Assembly (NCBI GenBank): GCA_012295275.1
Contig: CM022669.1
Coordinates: forward strand, 12,626,172 to 12,690,171
Direction: 5' to 3'
DNA from: Chrysomallon squamiferum
Lineage: Eukaryota; Mollusca; Gastropoda; Neomphalida; Peltospiridae
Length of the DNA: 64,000 nt
Positions 23,571 through 37,173 of this stretch are shown here, piece by piece. The position numbers were made by a program, and so were the translations under genes. The notes beneath the pieces were generated by a model that saw nothing but the letters and a program-made list of their open reading frames with translations, did no database searches and had not been told where the DNA came from. Each line of letters begins with the position of its first letter. The first letter of the stretch is position 1.

Positions 23571-26500
23571 AAAATTATACATTTTAATGATGTATGTGTA
23601 TTTCTCTATTTTACTAATCTTCAGATTTCTGTATTTTAATAAGTTGCTGGTATGTTTATATTCTATTAATGTTTTCTCTAGTTCACTAATAATTACAATA
23701 TTTGTTACTGTATCTTAATAAGGTATGTAGTATCTCTATTAATCTTGCTCTGTCTTACTAATATTCGGATTACTATGTTGTCACGGTGACTAGTCAGTGG
23801 TATTACTACCTAAAATTTGGTTCGTCTTGTCTAAAGGGTAGCAGACTATAATAGCTTCACGTGACAAGGTGTAAATTATCTGAAACTACTAAATGACTAT
23901 TCTGTATCCACTAGAGAACAATAACAGACATATATATATATATGTATGTAGTTTACACAAATTAACCCTAAAGGGGTTATATAGTTAAATCATACGATTC
24001 GACGATACGTTATCAAAGCAAACAGCGTTGACAATTAATACAAAACTAATTCAGACCAGTTGGTTACTTGATCTTTCTAATTATTAAAATACGTTAACCT
24101 TGTATTATAAATAGAAGTACGTACCACAGAATAACATCATAAAATTCAACAGTAATAGATTTACCTATCTTAAATCATTCAGTATATATGTTACATATAC
24201 AACTATATTAAAACACATTTACCATTGTCTGAGTTTTCCTTTGTTTTGTGCAGACGGCCCACAGACAAAGATTACCAAGAAGGGGACTTATCAGTGCCGC
24301 TACTCGTATACTATCGCTCGGGTGTTCAACCTGCACCTTTGCAGATATCCTTTCTGAATTTACTTTGCTAATTTTAATGTCATTTTGAGTTTGGTAAACC
24401 CAGGTGTTTCTTAGTTTACTAAATAACGGAATTTCCCCTAATTATATAATGCGGCTTCTAAATAGCCCATGTGCGTCTGAATAATTCTGCTATTTAGTTT
24501 TTGTGCATATACCTCCATTTTCTGTTATTAATTAGGTAAACAATTAAGAACTGTAAAAATATAAATTATAAACATCATTATACAAGATAGCTAAATAAAT
24601 ATTACCGTAATATAATAAAATATTTGAGATAACAAGTAGCAGACATTCGGCTTTACCTGGACATATAAAAATAAAGATTTTGTGAATATTCTATAATTCA
24701 CTACTAAGAAAACAAAATTACAATTAAAAACAAGTCTGGCAAAGAGGCACTAATGAGGTATGCTTATATTTCACTCATGTGTATATTACACTATTTTACC
24801 AATCTTTGGATTACTGTTTTAATGATATACAGTATGTTTATATTTTACCAATTTGTGACCACAAAGCTGATACATTATCCTAACCTTCAATGGTTTAGAC
24901 AACCTCTTTCTTCTTTCTTTTATCCAGGTTCTTTCTCTTTCTGTGTGCCACAAATCTAAAGGAAGTCAAAGGGACTGTTTTCTACAATTCAGTAAATAAG
25001 CATATTATAATTATTTAACACATAAAATGATGACACACACATGTAAGGTATTTGAATCATGCATTAAGGTTTTGCGATGAATTGAATTACTTATTTCTAC
25101 CAATAAAACATTTTAAAATCAAAAACTAAAATAAATTACTGAACGATAAAAGATGATGATACCAATAACCAACAGAATGATGATGATCACTAATATCACT
25201 TATACCTGTGATTTTAAAGGAACGTCACTGACTTGTATTTAAAACAAACATTACATCAGCAGAGAAACCTATGAAAATAGGTAACTAAATACAGTTCATT
25301 CAATTCTACAATTGAGAATACTGAAATTACATTTAAAAAAACAACAAATTAGTCATTTTGAATGGCATCATAAAATGTTTCAGTTAATGTGGCTCTTATT
25401 GTAAATATATAAATGTTAATTTGTTGGGTTTTTTGTCTTCTTTTGGGGGGGGAAGGTACATTTCTTAAAGTAACACATTTTAACTGTTCAGAGTTGAAAA
25501 TTAAGCTCATCATATGAAGATGTGAAACCAATGATATCCAGGATTGGCTGACAGGTCATTAAACAATGAAAGGCAATCAGCCCCAAACTTTTTGCATTTT
25601 TAACAATATGAATATATGAATAAAATACAAAAATACAAAAAGCAACATATGTAGTAATAAAAGGTGCTAAAATGTGAAATAAATAAATAATTTCAAAGAA
25701 AATAAACAGATACATTATCTAAACGCTAATATAAAAAGTAAATTATATACATCCATGCATTATCTTACTTTTTTTTTCTTTTTTTAACTGCAACAGAAAG
25801 GCATTTACTTCATTTCTCAAATAGCAATTTTCCAAATACTTTTAAAATATATGTCTCTATGTCACTACAGTGTTTCTAAAAACTTTACCAATTTGTGTTC
25901 AACATAAATATTGCAGAACTGAATGCTGGTCGTCTTTTTCACAACATTTCACATCAGATTATATTTTCATAAATTTATATTAGGTACTCCAAAGTGATTT
26001 TCTGTTTGGGAAATACAGTGTTGATAAAAAAATTCAAAGTTGTCCAGTAGAATTGATCCATAGTTTTTTGTTTTTTTCTTTTTTACATAACAAATTTATT
26101 GGTGCTGTTTGTGTACAACTACAATTTCCAAAAATATCTCAATTTTTGAGGGCCTATTCTGAAGCAAAATTGTCTCTGACAAAGCTTATTTCATAATGTT
26201 GTACTCTTGTGTTGCAAATATACCTTCTAGTTTTTTCATAGTAACCTTATACTGAAGATACAGCTGATACAATTATTCATTAGTGCCACACCATTCATTT
26301 GTGAAAACATTAAATCTTTGAAAAATCATATCTCTACTTCTACTCGTGTTAGTTTGTATTCCAAATTAATTAAAGGTAAAAAATTAGAAGACGAAATATA
26401 TTAAAAATGTATAAATGTCAACACAGATTTGTTACATCCACACAGAAACACTTTTCAGCTGCCTCTCTCTTGTTCACTGAAATATTCTTGACAGCGTATC

Positions 26501-27654
26501 TGAAGAATTTAAAGAAAAAAATATATAAAAAATTGTTTTAATAACAAAATGTAGTTAAAATTAATAATGCTAGAGAAACTTATTTTACTATTATTTTTAA
26601 ACTGGTGAACCTGATTTTAAAACACACTCATGCATTTTGCAGAAAAGTCTCATTTTCCCTTTGTGTGAGTGTGTGTATGTGTGTGTCTGTATGTGTAATA
26701 ATATGCATGTAAGTATCTGTTGGCTTCAAATGTATAAAACTGAAGGAAAAAGTAATAAAGTTTAACCAATTAAATCATTACATATAAAAATATAATGTAC
26801 AGAATTATTTAAATAAGCTAAAATAATCATAATAAATTATTTAATATTTCCATTTATTTTACATAATAAAAAATACAGAATGAAATTTTTTATAACTTTA
26901 CATACCAATTGATTATGGATAATAACTAATATGTATGTTTATGTCTGTATATACATTAGTAAGTATGTGTGTGTGTGTAGATTTGTGGGTCTGTACATGT
27001 ATCTTACTTTGTCAATTTAGAATCTTTTATTTCTTCTTCTTTTTTCCCCCTGAAATAAATAAGAAATAAATTAATACTGAAATACTGTTGAAAAATGTGT
27101 ACTTGTGCTAAACAGAAATAAATCAGGAATAAGAAAGATCAGACAGTGAGTAAAACAGAACAGAATCAGGATGGGATAGAAAGGGACGAGGAGATAACAA
27201 GACTGGAGAAATAAAGAGAAATTCAGTAGAATCAGTGAAGAGGATCAGACCAAAAAAAAATGTAAAAGTATATTCAAAGAAAGAATTATACAGAACTAAA
27301 TCAGATATTGCAATTCTCTATAAATGTCAGCTTTATTAAGAAACAAGAAGAAATGTATCACCTATAACTGATAAATGTAAAAGTTTTGCTTTTGTATATG
27401 TTGGTTATGTTCTCAGGAAAGCTGAATGTCTTGATAGCTGGTTTCAAAAATGATAACAACAGTAATAATAATTTTCAATGGAGTCACAAAATATTAAATA
27501 TGCATTCATGGTAGTTGGCCATGGGTTCATAATTATGTAATATACTATTAATTTAATAAAAATAAAGATAAAAATAATAATAATTTAAATAACTAAAACA
27601 ATAAGTGAAATAGACACCATATTCTGCTAATATTTACCAGTTGCTCACAGTGAT
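23571..27654. other. Intergenic region, AT-rich
   Basis: No gene is supported. About 23580-23785 and 24760-24860 hold imperfect copies of a roughly 75-bp unit (TTACTAAT...GGATTACTGT). A GC-richer patch at 24254-24350 follows a strong acceptor-like TTTTGTGCAG and is open in all frames for 30 codons or more, with no family recognised. Minus-strand acceptor-like sites near 27046 and 26500 could be alternative 3' exons of the gene at 27765. Confidence 0.5.
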
Positions 27655-27660
27655 TTTATT
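27655..27660 (-). terminator. Poly(A) signal AATAAA of the ParB-like gene
   Basis: AATAAA on the minus strand about 105 nt downstream of the stop codon at 27765-27767, a normal spacing for a short 3' UTR. Confidence 0.55.
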
Positions 27661-27764
27661 GTCATCCTTACAGAAAATATAATTAAAAATATTTTGAAAT
27701 ATCACTAACAATAATTAATTAATTTTCATATCAAATATCATTTATGGTTATTTAACACAGAAAT

Positions 27765-30353
27765 TTAGTGCAAACCTCGTTCAAGTTCCAAATGAATGTT
27801 TGAAAGTTCTTCATTAGAGGACATAGTACTTGAAGGTAATGATGTTTCTAGCCTGTCTGATCTAAGAAAGAAATGTTTCTGATTAGTTTTCAAATACTTA
27901 TATTAATTCAGACAAGTATACATATAACTTATAAGTTACAAGAATTAAGAAAGAAAACAGATTACAAGAACTAAATATAAAATGAGAAGATGACACTGAA
28001 TTCATATCAAACAGTTAAATAATGTTGATGAAAAGCCAATTGTAAACACATTTCAAACACATAAAAGTAAATAACATAAATGTGTGACATCTCTAGTGTA
28101 TCATATCCATTAAATAACCTTCTTCTTTTCTTTGGTTTTCGTTTTGGAGTTGAAGAGGATGCTGAACTGTTTTTGTCTTCTTTATCTAAAAGAAGAAAAA
28201 TAATGATCCGAAAATTTCTTTTTTTTATTACAAAAAAAAAAAAAAAAAAAAAAAAAGATATAATAATAATAAATAAAATAACAGACACACACATATATAT
28301 CATTGTTAAATGATAATTTAAGTTACATAATGACAAGAGTTCCATTTGACCAAAGCAATTGTAGCAGTAGCAGTAAAACAAGTAGAAGCAGCAACCACTT
28401 CTTGATTTACATAAAGTGTGTACAATGTATGTTATTAAGTTTCTGTCAATTTTTGTTGAACAGTTACAAAAATGGGCTGAGTGGAATTTCTTCCAGTAAT
28501 GCATGAATTGGTGATGTATAACTGGATAATGATTATCAGTGAATATCAAACTGAACTGCAAAAATTGTGCAGGTTTTTTCTGTTTTTTTTTTTTGTATAT
28601 ATTTTGTAAGGCTTCATATAAAATTAATACACAATGTATACAGAAAAAAGTAATAATGATGTTAATATGTACATGTAACTAATTCAGTACTTACCCACCT
28701 AAATGCTAACATGAATACATGCAATTTCGGGTAAAAAAAAAATGAGATTTATAACATTCATATAAATAAAATACTTTAGTCTTAAAATATAACTATGTCT
28801 TTGTACAAAGAACATGAAAGTAAAAAAAAAAACCCATTCATGTCCAACTCTTGTTTAATATCTTCCCATAATTTATGAAATCTCTGATTTGTATTTTGCC
28901 AAGTTTTAACTGGTTTTAATGCTAATTTAATTAACTTACATAATAATGCAAAAGGTAACACTTACCTTGTTTAAACCGATTTATAATTTTTTCAATATTT
29001 TCATCCAAGTCTGCCTTTCTATTAACTTTGATGGATTTTCCTTTAATTTTTGTCGTACACTTTTGTTTAAAATATTTTTCATCATAAACTTTATATTCAA
29101 TTTTAATCTTATTGACCAGTCCTGCAGATTCCAACTTTTGCAGTAGATATAATCGACGATTACCATCAACAACATATTTTTTTTTTTTGCACATCATAAC
29201 AGTCAATGGCTCCACATTATCTTCTATACAATCCTTTTTCAGTAGATCTTCTAAAAATGTTTCTAATGACTTTTTGTTTCTGAAGAAACGACTTATAGTA
29301 TCTTGTCCAAAACACAATTGTGATGGGAGGATAGATGAAACTGCATAAAATAAACACGAATTATTGGAAAAAAAAGAGAATTATTTGAAACATCAAAATA
29401 AATGGAATCACATTTACATGTCACTGTATTTTACTATCTTAAGTTTGTTTTGGCATTTCTTAAAATAAACATTCTAATTCCACTAAGTGAATAATATAAT
29501 AAACTGAAAGTAGGCATCAGTTGACAGTGTTGTTATCAATTGATTGCATTCTTGCTCCGTTAATGGAGTGAAGTATCAAGGGGAAGCTGGTTCAAAACAC
29601 ATTTATTACATGAACATGTAAAAATACACATCAATACATACAACCACAATTATATATAATTTAAGTAAAATTAATATAATCTGTTATTTAATGCCAAGAT
29701 AAAAAAAAAAAAAAAAAAATGGTAACATTATATATATATATAATTTCCCTACACTATAAACTATGTACAAGTGAACCTTCCAGGATATTTAACAATTTAC
29801 ATCTATATTTACCTCTGAATGAATGCCCCCAAACCCTTTAAGTTTTTGACTAAAACTAACACTCAAGGACCAAATGGACACATACTGATTCCCTCATGTT
29901 AGAGTATGTGGCTCGTTAGTCCCAACCTGTCATACATGTTTGACTGTTTATATCCCTCCTGGCCTTTAAACCTGAGAGTGGGTAAGAGCCTAGGTTCTGT
30001 AACTGTCCTAATTAACCAGCCCCCTCAGCAAAAATTTGAAGGTGGGCATAACTTGACTTTGGCCCTCTAAGGTAAAGCGGATTCCTCTGGCAGACTTGAG
30101 TGACTCCTTAATAACAACCTGTTCCCATACAGGTCAGCAGATGGAACCTTAGCTCTCTAGATGTCTCCCAGGGGACACACTGCCAGAGTGAGTTTGTGTC
30201 CACTCCAATCCCCTGTTATCATACCATGTTACCTGCCTACTGCAAACGGATTGCTTCCACCTGGCCTTGCCTGTGCCTTTATTCCTGCCCTGTGAACAAC
30301 TGATGAGAGCAATAACCCACACAGTTTATAAGTTAGTATACTATGTGTTGTTG

Positions 30354-30413
<60 letters not shown>

Positions 30414-30661
30414 ATTTATTTCGGGGTGTCTAGCCTTTTTTCATTCTGATTTATTCATCATACCATGAACTGCTTCTGTCAGCTTAATCCTAATATCCCT
30501 TAAATACTTTAAAATGTGTTGAGCGTCTTGGACGGTACGTTCAAATAACACTCATGAAAATCCGTGTGTGGACTGAAGTGATCGAACCGCACTTTCCCTG
30601 TTTTCTAAAACTTACCTTCACTTTCCGAATCGTGGAATACTGGAATCGTGGAATTGGCCAT
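27765..30661 (-). CDS. Four-exon gene, ParB-like 'DGNRRLY' domain protein (194 aa)
   Basis: Reconstructed from splice sites whose phases all match. Exon 1 is 30616-30661 (MANSTIPVFHDSESE, donor GAAG/GTAAGT). Exon 2 is 28966-29340 (acceptor TTATGCAG, donor CAAG/GTAAGT). Exon 3 is 28119-28185 (acceptor TTCTTTTAG, weaker donor AAG/GTTATT). Exon 4 is 27765-27861 (acceptor TTTCTTAG, ends ELERGLH). The four sum to 585 nt, 194 residues plus stop. Exon 2 carries CFGQDTISRFF, then LEDLLKK and KKYVVDGNRRLYLLQKLE. This is the QDTI...DxRRLY arrangement of ParB/sulfiredoxin-like fold proteins known in bacteria and scattered eukaryotes; activity in animals is unknown to me. Exon 3 is strongly basic (PKRKPKKRRR), a likely nuclear localisation signal. 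It is the only non-receptor, non-transposon gene in the window. If intron 3 is retained, the frame continues about 40 residues past exon 3. Confidence 0.8.
29870..30565 (-). mobile_element. Internally deleted DIRS-like relic inside intron 1
   Basis: Both ends match the element at 21700-23570. The left part (TTGCTTCCACCTGGCCTTGC region, about 30060-30300) and the right part (GAACTGCTTCTGTC to the CACTCATGAAAAT end, about 30420-30560) align, but the RT-coding middle is gone and a (TG)n tract sits in its place. It lies within intron 1 of the ParB-like gene, ending only about 50 nt from the exon 1 donor site. Confidence 0.7.
30357..30410. repeat. (TG)n microsatellite
   Basis: 27 TG units within the retroelement relic. 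Confidence 0.95.
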
Positions 30662-32030
30662 GTTTCTTTGCGCTTCCTGGACACACTTTCTCTAGATTTC
30701 CAGGCTTTACCATTTGTTTTACTAAATTAAAAAGGCTGGATTCCACTGGAAGCAAAATTAGATATATATATATTTTGTTTTCATGCAGATTATGTAATGG
30801 CCTTTGAACAGAATAGACTGGTTTCTGAATGCTCGATGAGCGAGTGAAAAAAAAAAATAAATAATAACGTGCTGATCACAAAAAACTGTTGTGAAGCAGT
30901 AGGCGACAGGCACGTTATCTGACAGACAGACAGACAGACAGAAACAAATTTACGTGCTAATCACAGCGAACTGTCGTGAAGCACGTCTGCGACAGGCACG
31001 CTCTCTGACAAAGTATGTGACGCTTATATTGTATTAGAAACAGTCAATTAGAGTTAATTCCCTTCGTCAACATGTTTTTTTTTTTTTCTTTTCTTGTTTT
31101 CGCCCCAGTAACTTGCATCCCGCCCCCACAAAAACCTGCCAACTTTGAGTTTTAAAAATATGTTTCGTAGAAAAAAAAACAACACCAAAACCCCAGAAAA
31201 CCTGAAACTGCTAAATATATTTTAAATTTCAAGAATAAGTACCATAAGGTGTCAACTGTACCAACATTAAAGGTACAATTTCCATTAATATGGCAGTGGC
31301 CCTGTTTGCAAAAGCTTTGGGGCAAACGGGGTTTAACTTAAAAATAACTGATTTAAGTATAACAAATTATTATTAGTGCTGAATAATAAACTGGTTATGG
31401 ACTAACAATGAACTGTGTATAAACTAATGCAGGTATGTTTTCATATTATTATGGGTTTTCGTCTGAAAACAATATTTTGGATAAAACTATGACTCTTAAA
31501 CTTAAAGGATCTCTCAGATCTACGCTCAAGGCAGTTGTTTAACTGGCTTCTTCACATCTAACTCCTTAATATTCTTTATTATATGCTGGAGATGTATGTT
31601 TTATTTATTTATTTATTTATATTATTTATTTATTTATGTAGTTGTTGGAATTTATAATGTAATAATGGTTAAACAATGTTCAGATTAGTTCAGTATTAAG
31701 ATTAGGAGTGAAATTGTTTAGGCCCCTGAATTTCCAATACTGTGAGGCCCCTAGTATTATTATCAAAAAAGGTGAACCCTACAGAAAATGAAACAACTTT
31801 TTTTTTATTTTTATTATTTTTTTTATTTTTATTAAGTTAATATAATTAACGGTATCTCAGGAAAACAATAATTAAAATAGGGCAGGGCCTAATTGCAGGA
31901 TCTAAAAATAAAATTATATACATACACACATACACATACATACACATACACACACTCATAATACACATACATATATTCACATATCCACACACACATCGTC
32001 CTGTTTTATTTATTTATTTGTTTATTTATT

Positions 32031-32062
<32 letters not shown>

Positions 32063-33129
32063 TGTACAGGAACTTTCTTTCATTTGCAATAATGGCCGAA
32101 CGGAGAGAATGCAATTTAATTTTATATTTTTCTGTATGTATGTGAGTGTGCGCTCTTCGAAGAAAAATGCCCTAAAACATATATATATATATATACACAT
32201 ATATACACATATACACACATGCATACACACACACAAACACGAGTACAAGCATTCACATACCTATTCAAATGCATACTTACGAACATACATACACAAACAC
32301 AAACACATATACTTATACACGTACATTTACACATAAATAATAAAAGTGACCAGTTCCTGAAATGAGATGTTACTTTATAGCAAACATATTAAATAAATAA
32401 AGAAATGATTAGAAAATAACTTGTGCAGAATCACAATAATAATACAAAGTAAAAAAATATATATAGTAACTGTGAAGAGGAAAAGTATATTTTCTTCAAA
32501 TAAAAATGACGACACAATTAAGATTAATATTTATTTATTAAATTTAAATAATGTAGAAATATAGAATCTTGCATTATTTCCGAAATAAAAAATTACTACT
32601 AGTGCACACTGGGCCTAACGGTCGCTTATGAACATGCGTGTTGCTATTTCGCAGTACTGACATGAATCGTAATTATTGAGACAGCACAGATATGTTTTCT
32701 TGGTCGAATCAAGCAAAACAAAACAGCATCACATAGAATAGAGTTGGGAAAAAGGTCACGTGGGTTAAAAGGCCCACTGGCTTTGTAGTAAAGTGTGCTT
32801 ATGAACTGAAACCCGAAACTTCATCGTATACCCCGGTACATTCCTCCTATACCCCGAACCCTTGCCTCTAATACATGCAAATACTTTATCACATTTCGTA
32901 TTTTTGACAGATACTGATACTATTTTTCGACTGACATTATACTTAATAACTTTTTCTGATTTATGACAGAATAGTTGATGGTTCATTCATTAAAACTCTT
33001 TTCCATGGGGTAAGAACCCCGTGGTAGGACTTTTGCACAAGGCCTGGGATATTATCCTTTATGGTTATTGTTCATAACGGGGAAAAGCTGCTAAATGTGG
33101 TATAAAATATATCATATTCTCATATATAT
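30662..33129. other. Intergenic region upstream of the ParB-like gene
   Basis: Holds the 59-bp dispersed repeat pair (30867-31010), poly(T) and (TTTA) tracts, a (TAG)n stretch near 32032-32061 and CA/TA-rich tracts around 31920-32335. A 73-codon minus-strand frame at 32765-32986 has no recognisable motif. CCATGGGGTAAGAACCCCGTGG near 33004 can form a small hairpin. No gene supported. Confidence 0.55.
30867..31010. repeat. Two copies of a dispersed ~59-bp repeat
   Basis: Units 30867-30924 and 30952-31010 (ACGTGCTRATCACA...GCGACAGGCACG) are separated by a (CAGA)n spacer. Inverted copies occur at 54161-54219 and, degenerate, at 51736-51777. Nature unknown; perhaps the end of a SINE or MITE. Confidence 0.65.
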
Positions 33130-35653
33130 AAATATATTTATATATATTAAATAATTGTATAACACATTGAAAACCTTATTTTATTGAAAACCTTAAAACA
33201 GTAATTAGATGTATTTTTATCTTAAGTCATATGATACAATATGCTAGGAATGCGTATTTTAGCAAAATAATTAAAAACGTCTGAACATAACTATTGATCT
33301 TATTGTCTGGATGCTGAAACTATGAGCTCATTTTGCTGTTGTTAATATAGTCAGGAGAGACAACACTAGGCAATAATCAGTTTGTCTATAACATTAGATT
33401 TTGTCTCCCTTCGTGCGCAGAAGAAAATGTTTTACTTAAAACGTCTGACATTTCAATATATATTTACATACAGGAAAGCAGCTATCGAAAAGCAATTTTC
33501 TGACAGTTTTGAATAACTTATACGGGAAAAGAATATTTTTAAATCAATTGTGAATTGGAAAGATTTTGTTATCTAGTTTTTTCATTTGGAATGGAACCTT
33601 CATCATAAGGTAGTTTCTTTTAGTTTTTTATTTGTTTATATGTATGTATATATGACGACAGACCGATTTTTGTCTCACCTAGTTGGACCTTAACCAGAGA
33701 AAATTGGTACTAACTTCCTTATTAAAGCACGGATGTCATTTCATGTTATATCTGTTTCTTGAATTCGCTGGTAACTTTTTTTTTTTTTACTTATTGTGAT
33801 ATTTTGTATTGTTGTACTGTTAAGGTACACATCTCGAAAATGTCGGTAACATATTGATTATTCATACAGACAAAATAGAAGTCCGAGATATATTGATTTA
33901 AATATAGACCGGTGTGTTTTGAAAAAGAGGAGAGAAGACACTGAGGGAAAACGTGGGACTGTGGAGTTGACGGCCATTATAAGGCAACTATTTTGGTAAC
34001 TATATTTTGCGTTATATTTGTTTAACTCTGAAGCTGTAAGTAGTAAATTGTTAAAAACATTTTGGATTGTTGGGAGTTCCGTTGAAAATAGATTAACAAG
34101 AAGAAAAACTAAAACAAAAATTTAATTACGTCTTATTTCTAATATTCTTGGTTTGTTATATAAAAACAACCTAATTACCATATTACTCAGAAATTAATAA
34201 TTTTAATTATGAGTATTATTTCTGCTTTCAGTTTTGTTTGTAAAGTGAGATAAATTTACCTTTTTCTAATGTTATAATACTTTAGGTTGGTGCTTCTTAA
34301 AATTGTTTAAATATTTAAATATGTGCTTTTAACCACTACGTATGTGTGTGTGTGTGTGTGTGTTTGTGTATGTATCTATATCTAATATTTTCTACCGAAT
34401 GGCTTCCTACGGACCAAATAATAAATAATACAATTCCAGTATTGGCATCAAGGCCTGTAGTATAAGTCAGCTATTGACAGGTGAAAACAAAATAACTTTG
34501 TATGTTGTTCATCTCTTTGTATACAAATCAAGTAAGTTAGATCACACTTTTACTTATAAAAGACATGTAACTCCTTAGCATACATATATGACCGAAAATC
34601 TGATAAAATATATAGTAATTTAAAAAACCCCACAACAAAACAAAATAATAACAAGTAAAAAAAAAAAAAAAAAAAAAAAACGCACCCCGCCGAAAGAAAA
34701 CAAAAACAAAACAATAACAACATTTTTGCTGTAGTGGAGAATATACTAAATATAATAAGCAAACCAGCAGAATAACAAATAAAATATAAAAAAAAGTATA
34801 TATTATCTCAATCCGTTCAAAATAAACAAACGAACAACCACTGACAAGACGTTTTTAATCTGGGTTTTTAATAGACACCGATTTAATACTTAAATTTGAC
34901 TATATAGCATGATCGTAAAAGGTAAAGGCTATATTTGTACATTTCCATTCAAGAATATATCAAATTAGATAATATAATAATTCACAACTATTTTATTATT
35001 ATTATTATTATTATTATTTCAATAATAACATTATCGTTACAGCAAATAAAGAATAACATACAATGATTTTTTGTTTATTTTGATGACTTTATTGAATTTA
35101 AACAGTTTCATTTGCAACGACACGTCTGTGAAAAACTATTTAAAAACACTGAATGCCTAGAGGCTTAGGATTGGTAAAAAGAAAATAAGAAAGATTTGTA
35201 AATCGTTTATGTTACATTCTACTTCACAGCCAGGTCCGAAGATTACGTGCGTTCTACATTTATTATAAGCATTTTTGGATCCTTTGAGATTAAATAAGTT
35301 CGATGATTGTGTTAAATCAAATAATTCTAAAACAAGGTTTCCTGAGAAAATGCAATCTGTGTCACATACGCCATTGACTTGAGAAATGATATAGTGTTTG
35401 TTAATGTATTCTTTTATGTCCAACGCTTGTGACTTTCAGTTTTTAACTTTCTCATTTCGAGGTTTTTCTTTTACTAATAGTCTAGATGCGCCATTGCACG
35501 GACAGCTGAAACGCCCATCGAGTGGCGCTGATGTCATATACCTACTTTAATACATCAGTGATTGACAGTGATGTTAACTGGCCACAAATTACTCAGAATA
35601 AATATAAATTTCAGATCCATATATCGGTCTGAATAAAAAATCAGACTAAAACG

Positions 35654-35684
<31 letters not shown>

Positions 35685-36536
35685 AAAATTTTTAAGAAAA
35701 AAAAAAAAAAAAAAAAAATAAAAACAACAACAACAACAACAACAAAAACATTATTGTCCTGTGTCAGAATAGCAATTTTCATCAGGAATATCAAAATTAT
35801 TTTCCATCGGAGACAAGACAGCTGACATCCAGCTGTACTCTAGAGATCTCATTAGCAAAGTAATCTTGACTCAAGTATAGATGATTCCTACTGCTTGAGC
35901 ATATTCATTTTTGGTTTATTCTGACAATTTTACTTAATTTAAACAATTTTTATTTGAATAGATACTTCTGTGAAAAACTATTTTTATCCCTAGACCTTTA
36001 GCATTCGTTACAAAAAAAGAAGAAAAAAAAAGAGATTTGTTAATCGTTTATGTTACATGCTACTTCAGAGCCATGTCCGAAGATTAAGTGTTTTCTACAT
36101 TAATTATAACTCTTTTTAGTTCCTTTGAGATTAAATAAAATTGATCAAATACCTCTAAAACAAAGATACGTAAGAAAATACAGTCTGTGTCACGTATAGC
36201 AGTGACTTGTTATTTGCGAAACATCGTCAGAGATAGAAAAACTCGACCAGACTCTGTACACGTACCTCAGTGCACAGACAGCTGAAACGCCCATCCAGTG
36301 AAGCTGTCTTATATACCTACTTTAATACATCAGTGATTGACAGTGATGTTAACTGGCCACACATTACTCAGAATAAATATAAATTTTAGATGCATATGTC
36401 ACTCTGAATGAAAAAATCACATTAACATTAAAAAATTAACAAATAAATAAATAAAAAATATCAACAGCATTATTGTGTTTTTATGTGTTCTGTCAGAATA
36501 GCCATTAGTTTTAAATAAATAAATAAATACCTAATG

Positions 36537-36645
<109 letters not shown>

Positions 36646-36741
36646 CCAAATGAAAAACAGATTAACAATTTGATATTACGTGAGAGAAATGATGTGGTGA
36701 CAGGTAATACACATTTTAAACAAACTGTATTGATTTACATC

Positions 36742-36743
<2 letters not shown>

Positions 36744-36808
<65 letters not shown>
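36744..36808. repeat. (GA)n microsatellite
   Basis: About 32 GA units, 100 nt after the previous tract. Confidence 0.97.
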
Positions 36809-36810
<2 letters not shown>

Positions 36811-37173
36811 AAATCATATTTCTAATTATTAATATAAACAATAACACGTAGCAGCCCGATAGACTAAAGTTTATATCAGGTTAACAATCTTTGTCATCTA
36901 GACTATTAGTAAAACAAAAACGTGGAAATGAGAAAATTAAAACCTGAATGAAACAAGACAAGACAAATACACTACAATCATTTCTCAGGTTATCGAAAAC
37001 AACTACAGGAAACCGTAAATCTAAGAAGAACATTATCAGTAAGTTCTTTATATAAAGTTAACACAGTGACTTCATGTTTTTTCTTCGAAAGGTTCATCGT
37101 CAGTATTAGTAATGTGGTTATAAATATTCTAATAATAATTAATAGAAGACAAACAATTAACTGAATGCTTATA

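Noticed and set aside
28007-28561. 184-codon minus-strand frame taken as one protein
   Set aside because: The first part is intronic (poly-Phe from a T-run). Only 28119-28185 is an exon by splice-site and phase evidence.
32765-32986. 73-codon minus-strand frame
   Set aside because: Unrecognised and isolated; kept only as a remark in the intergenic entry.
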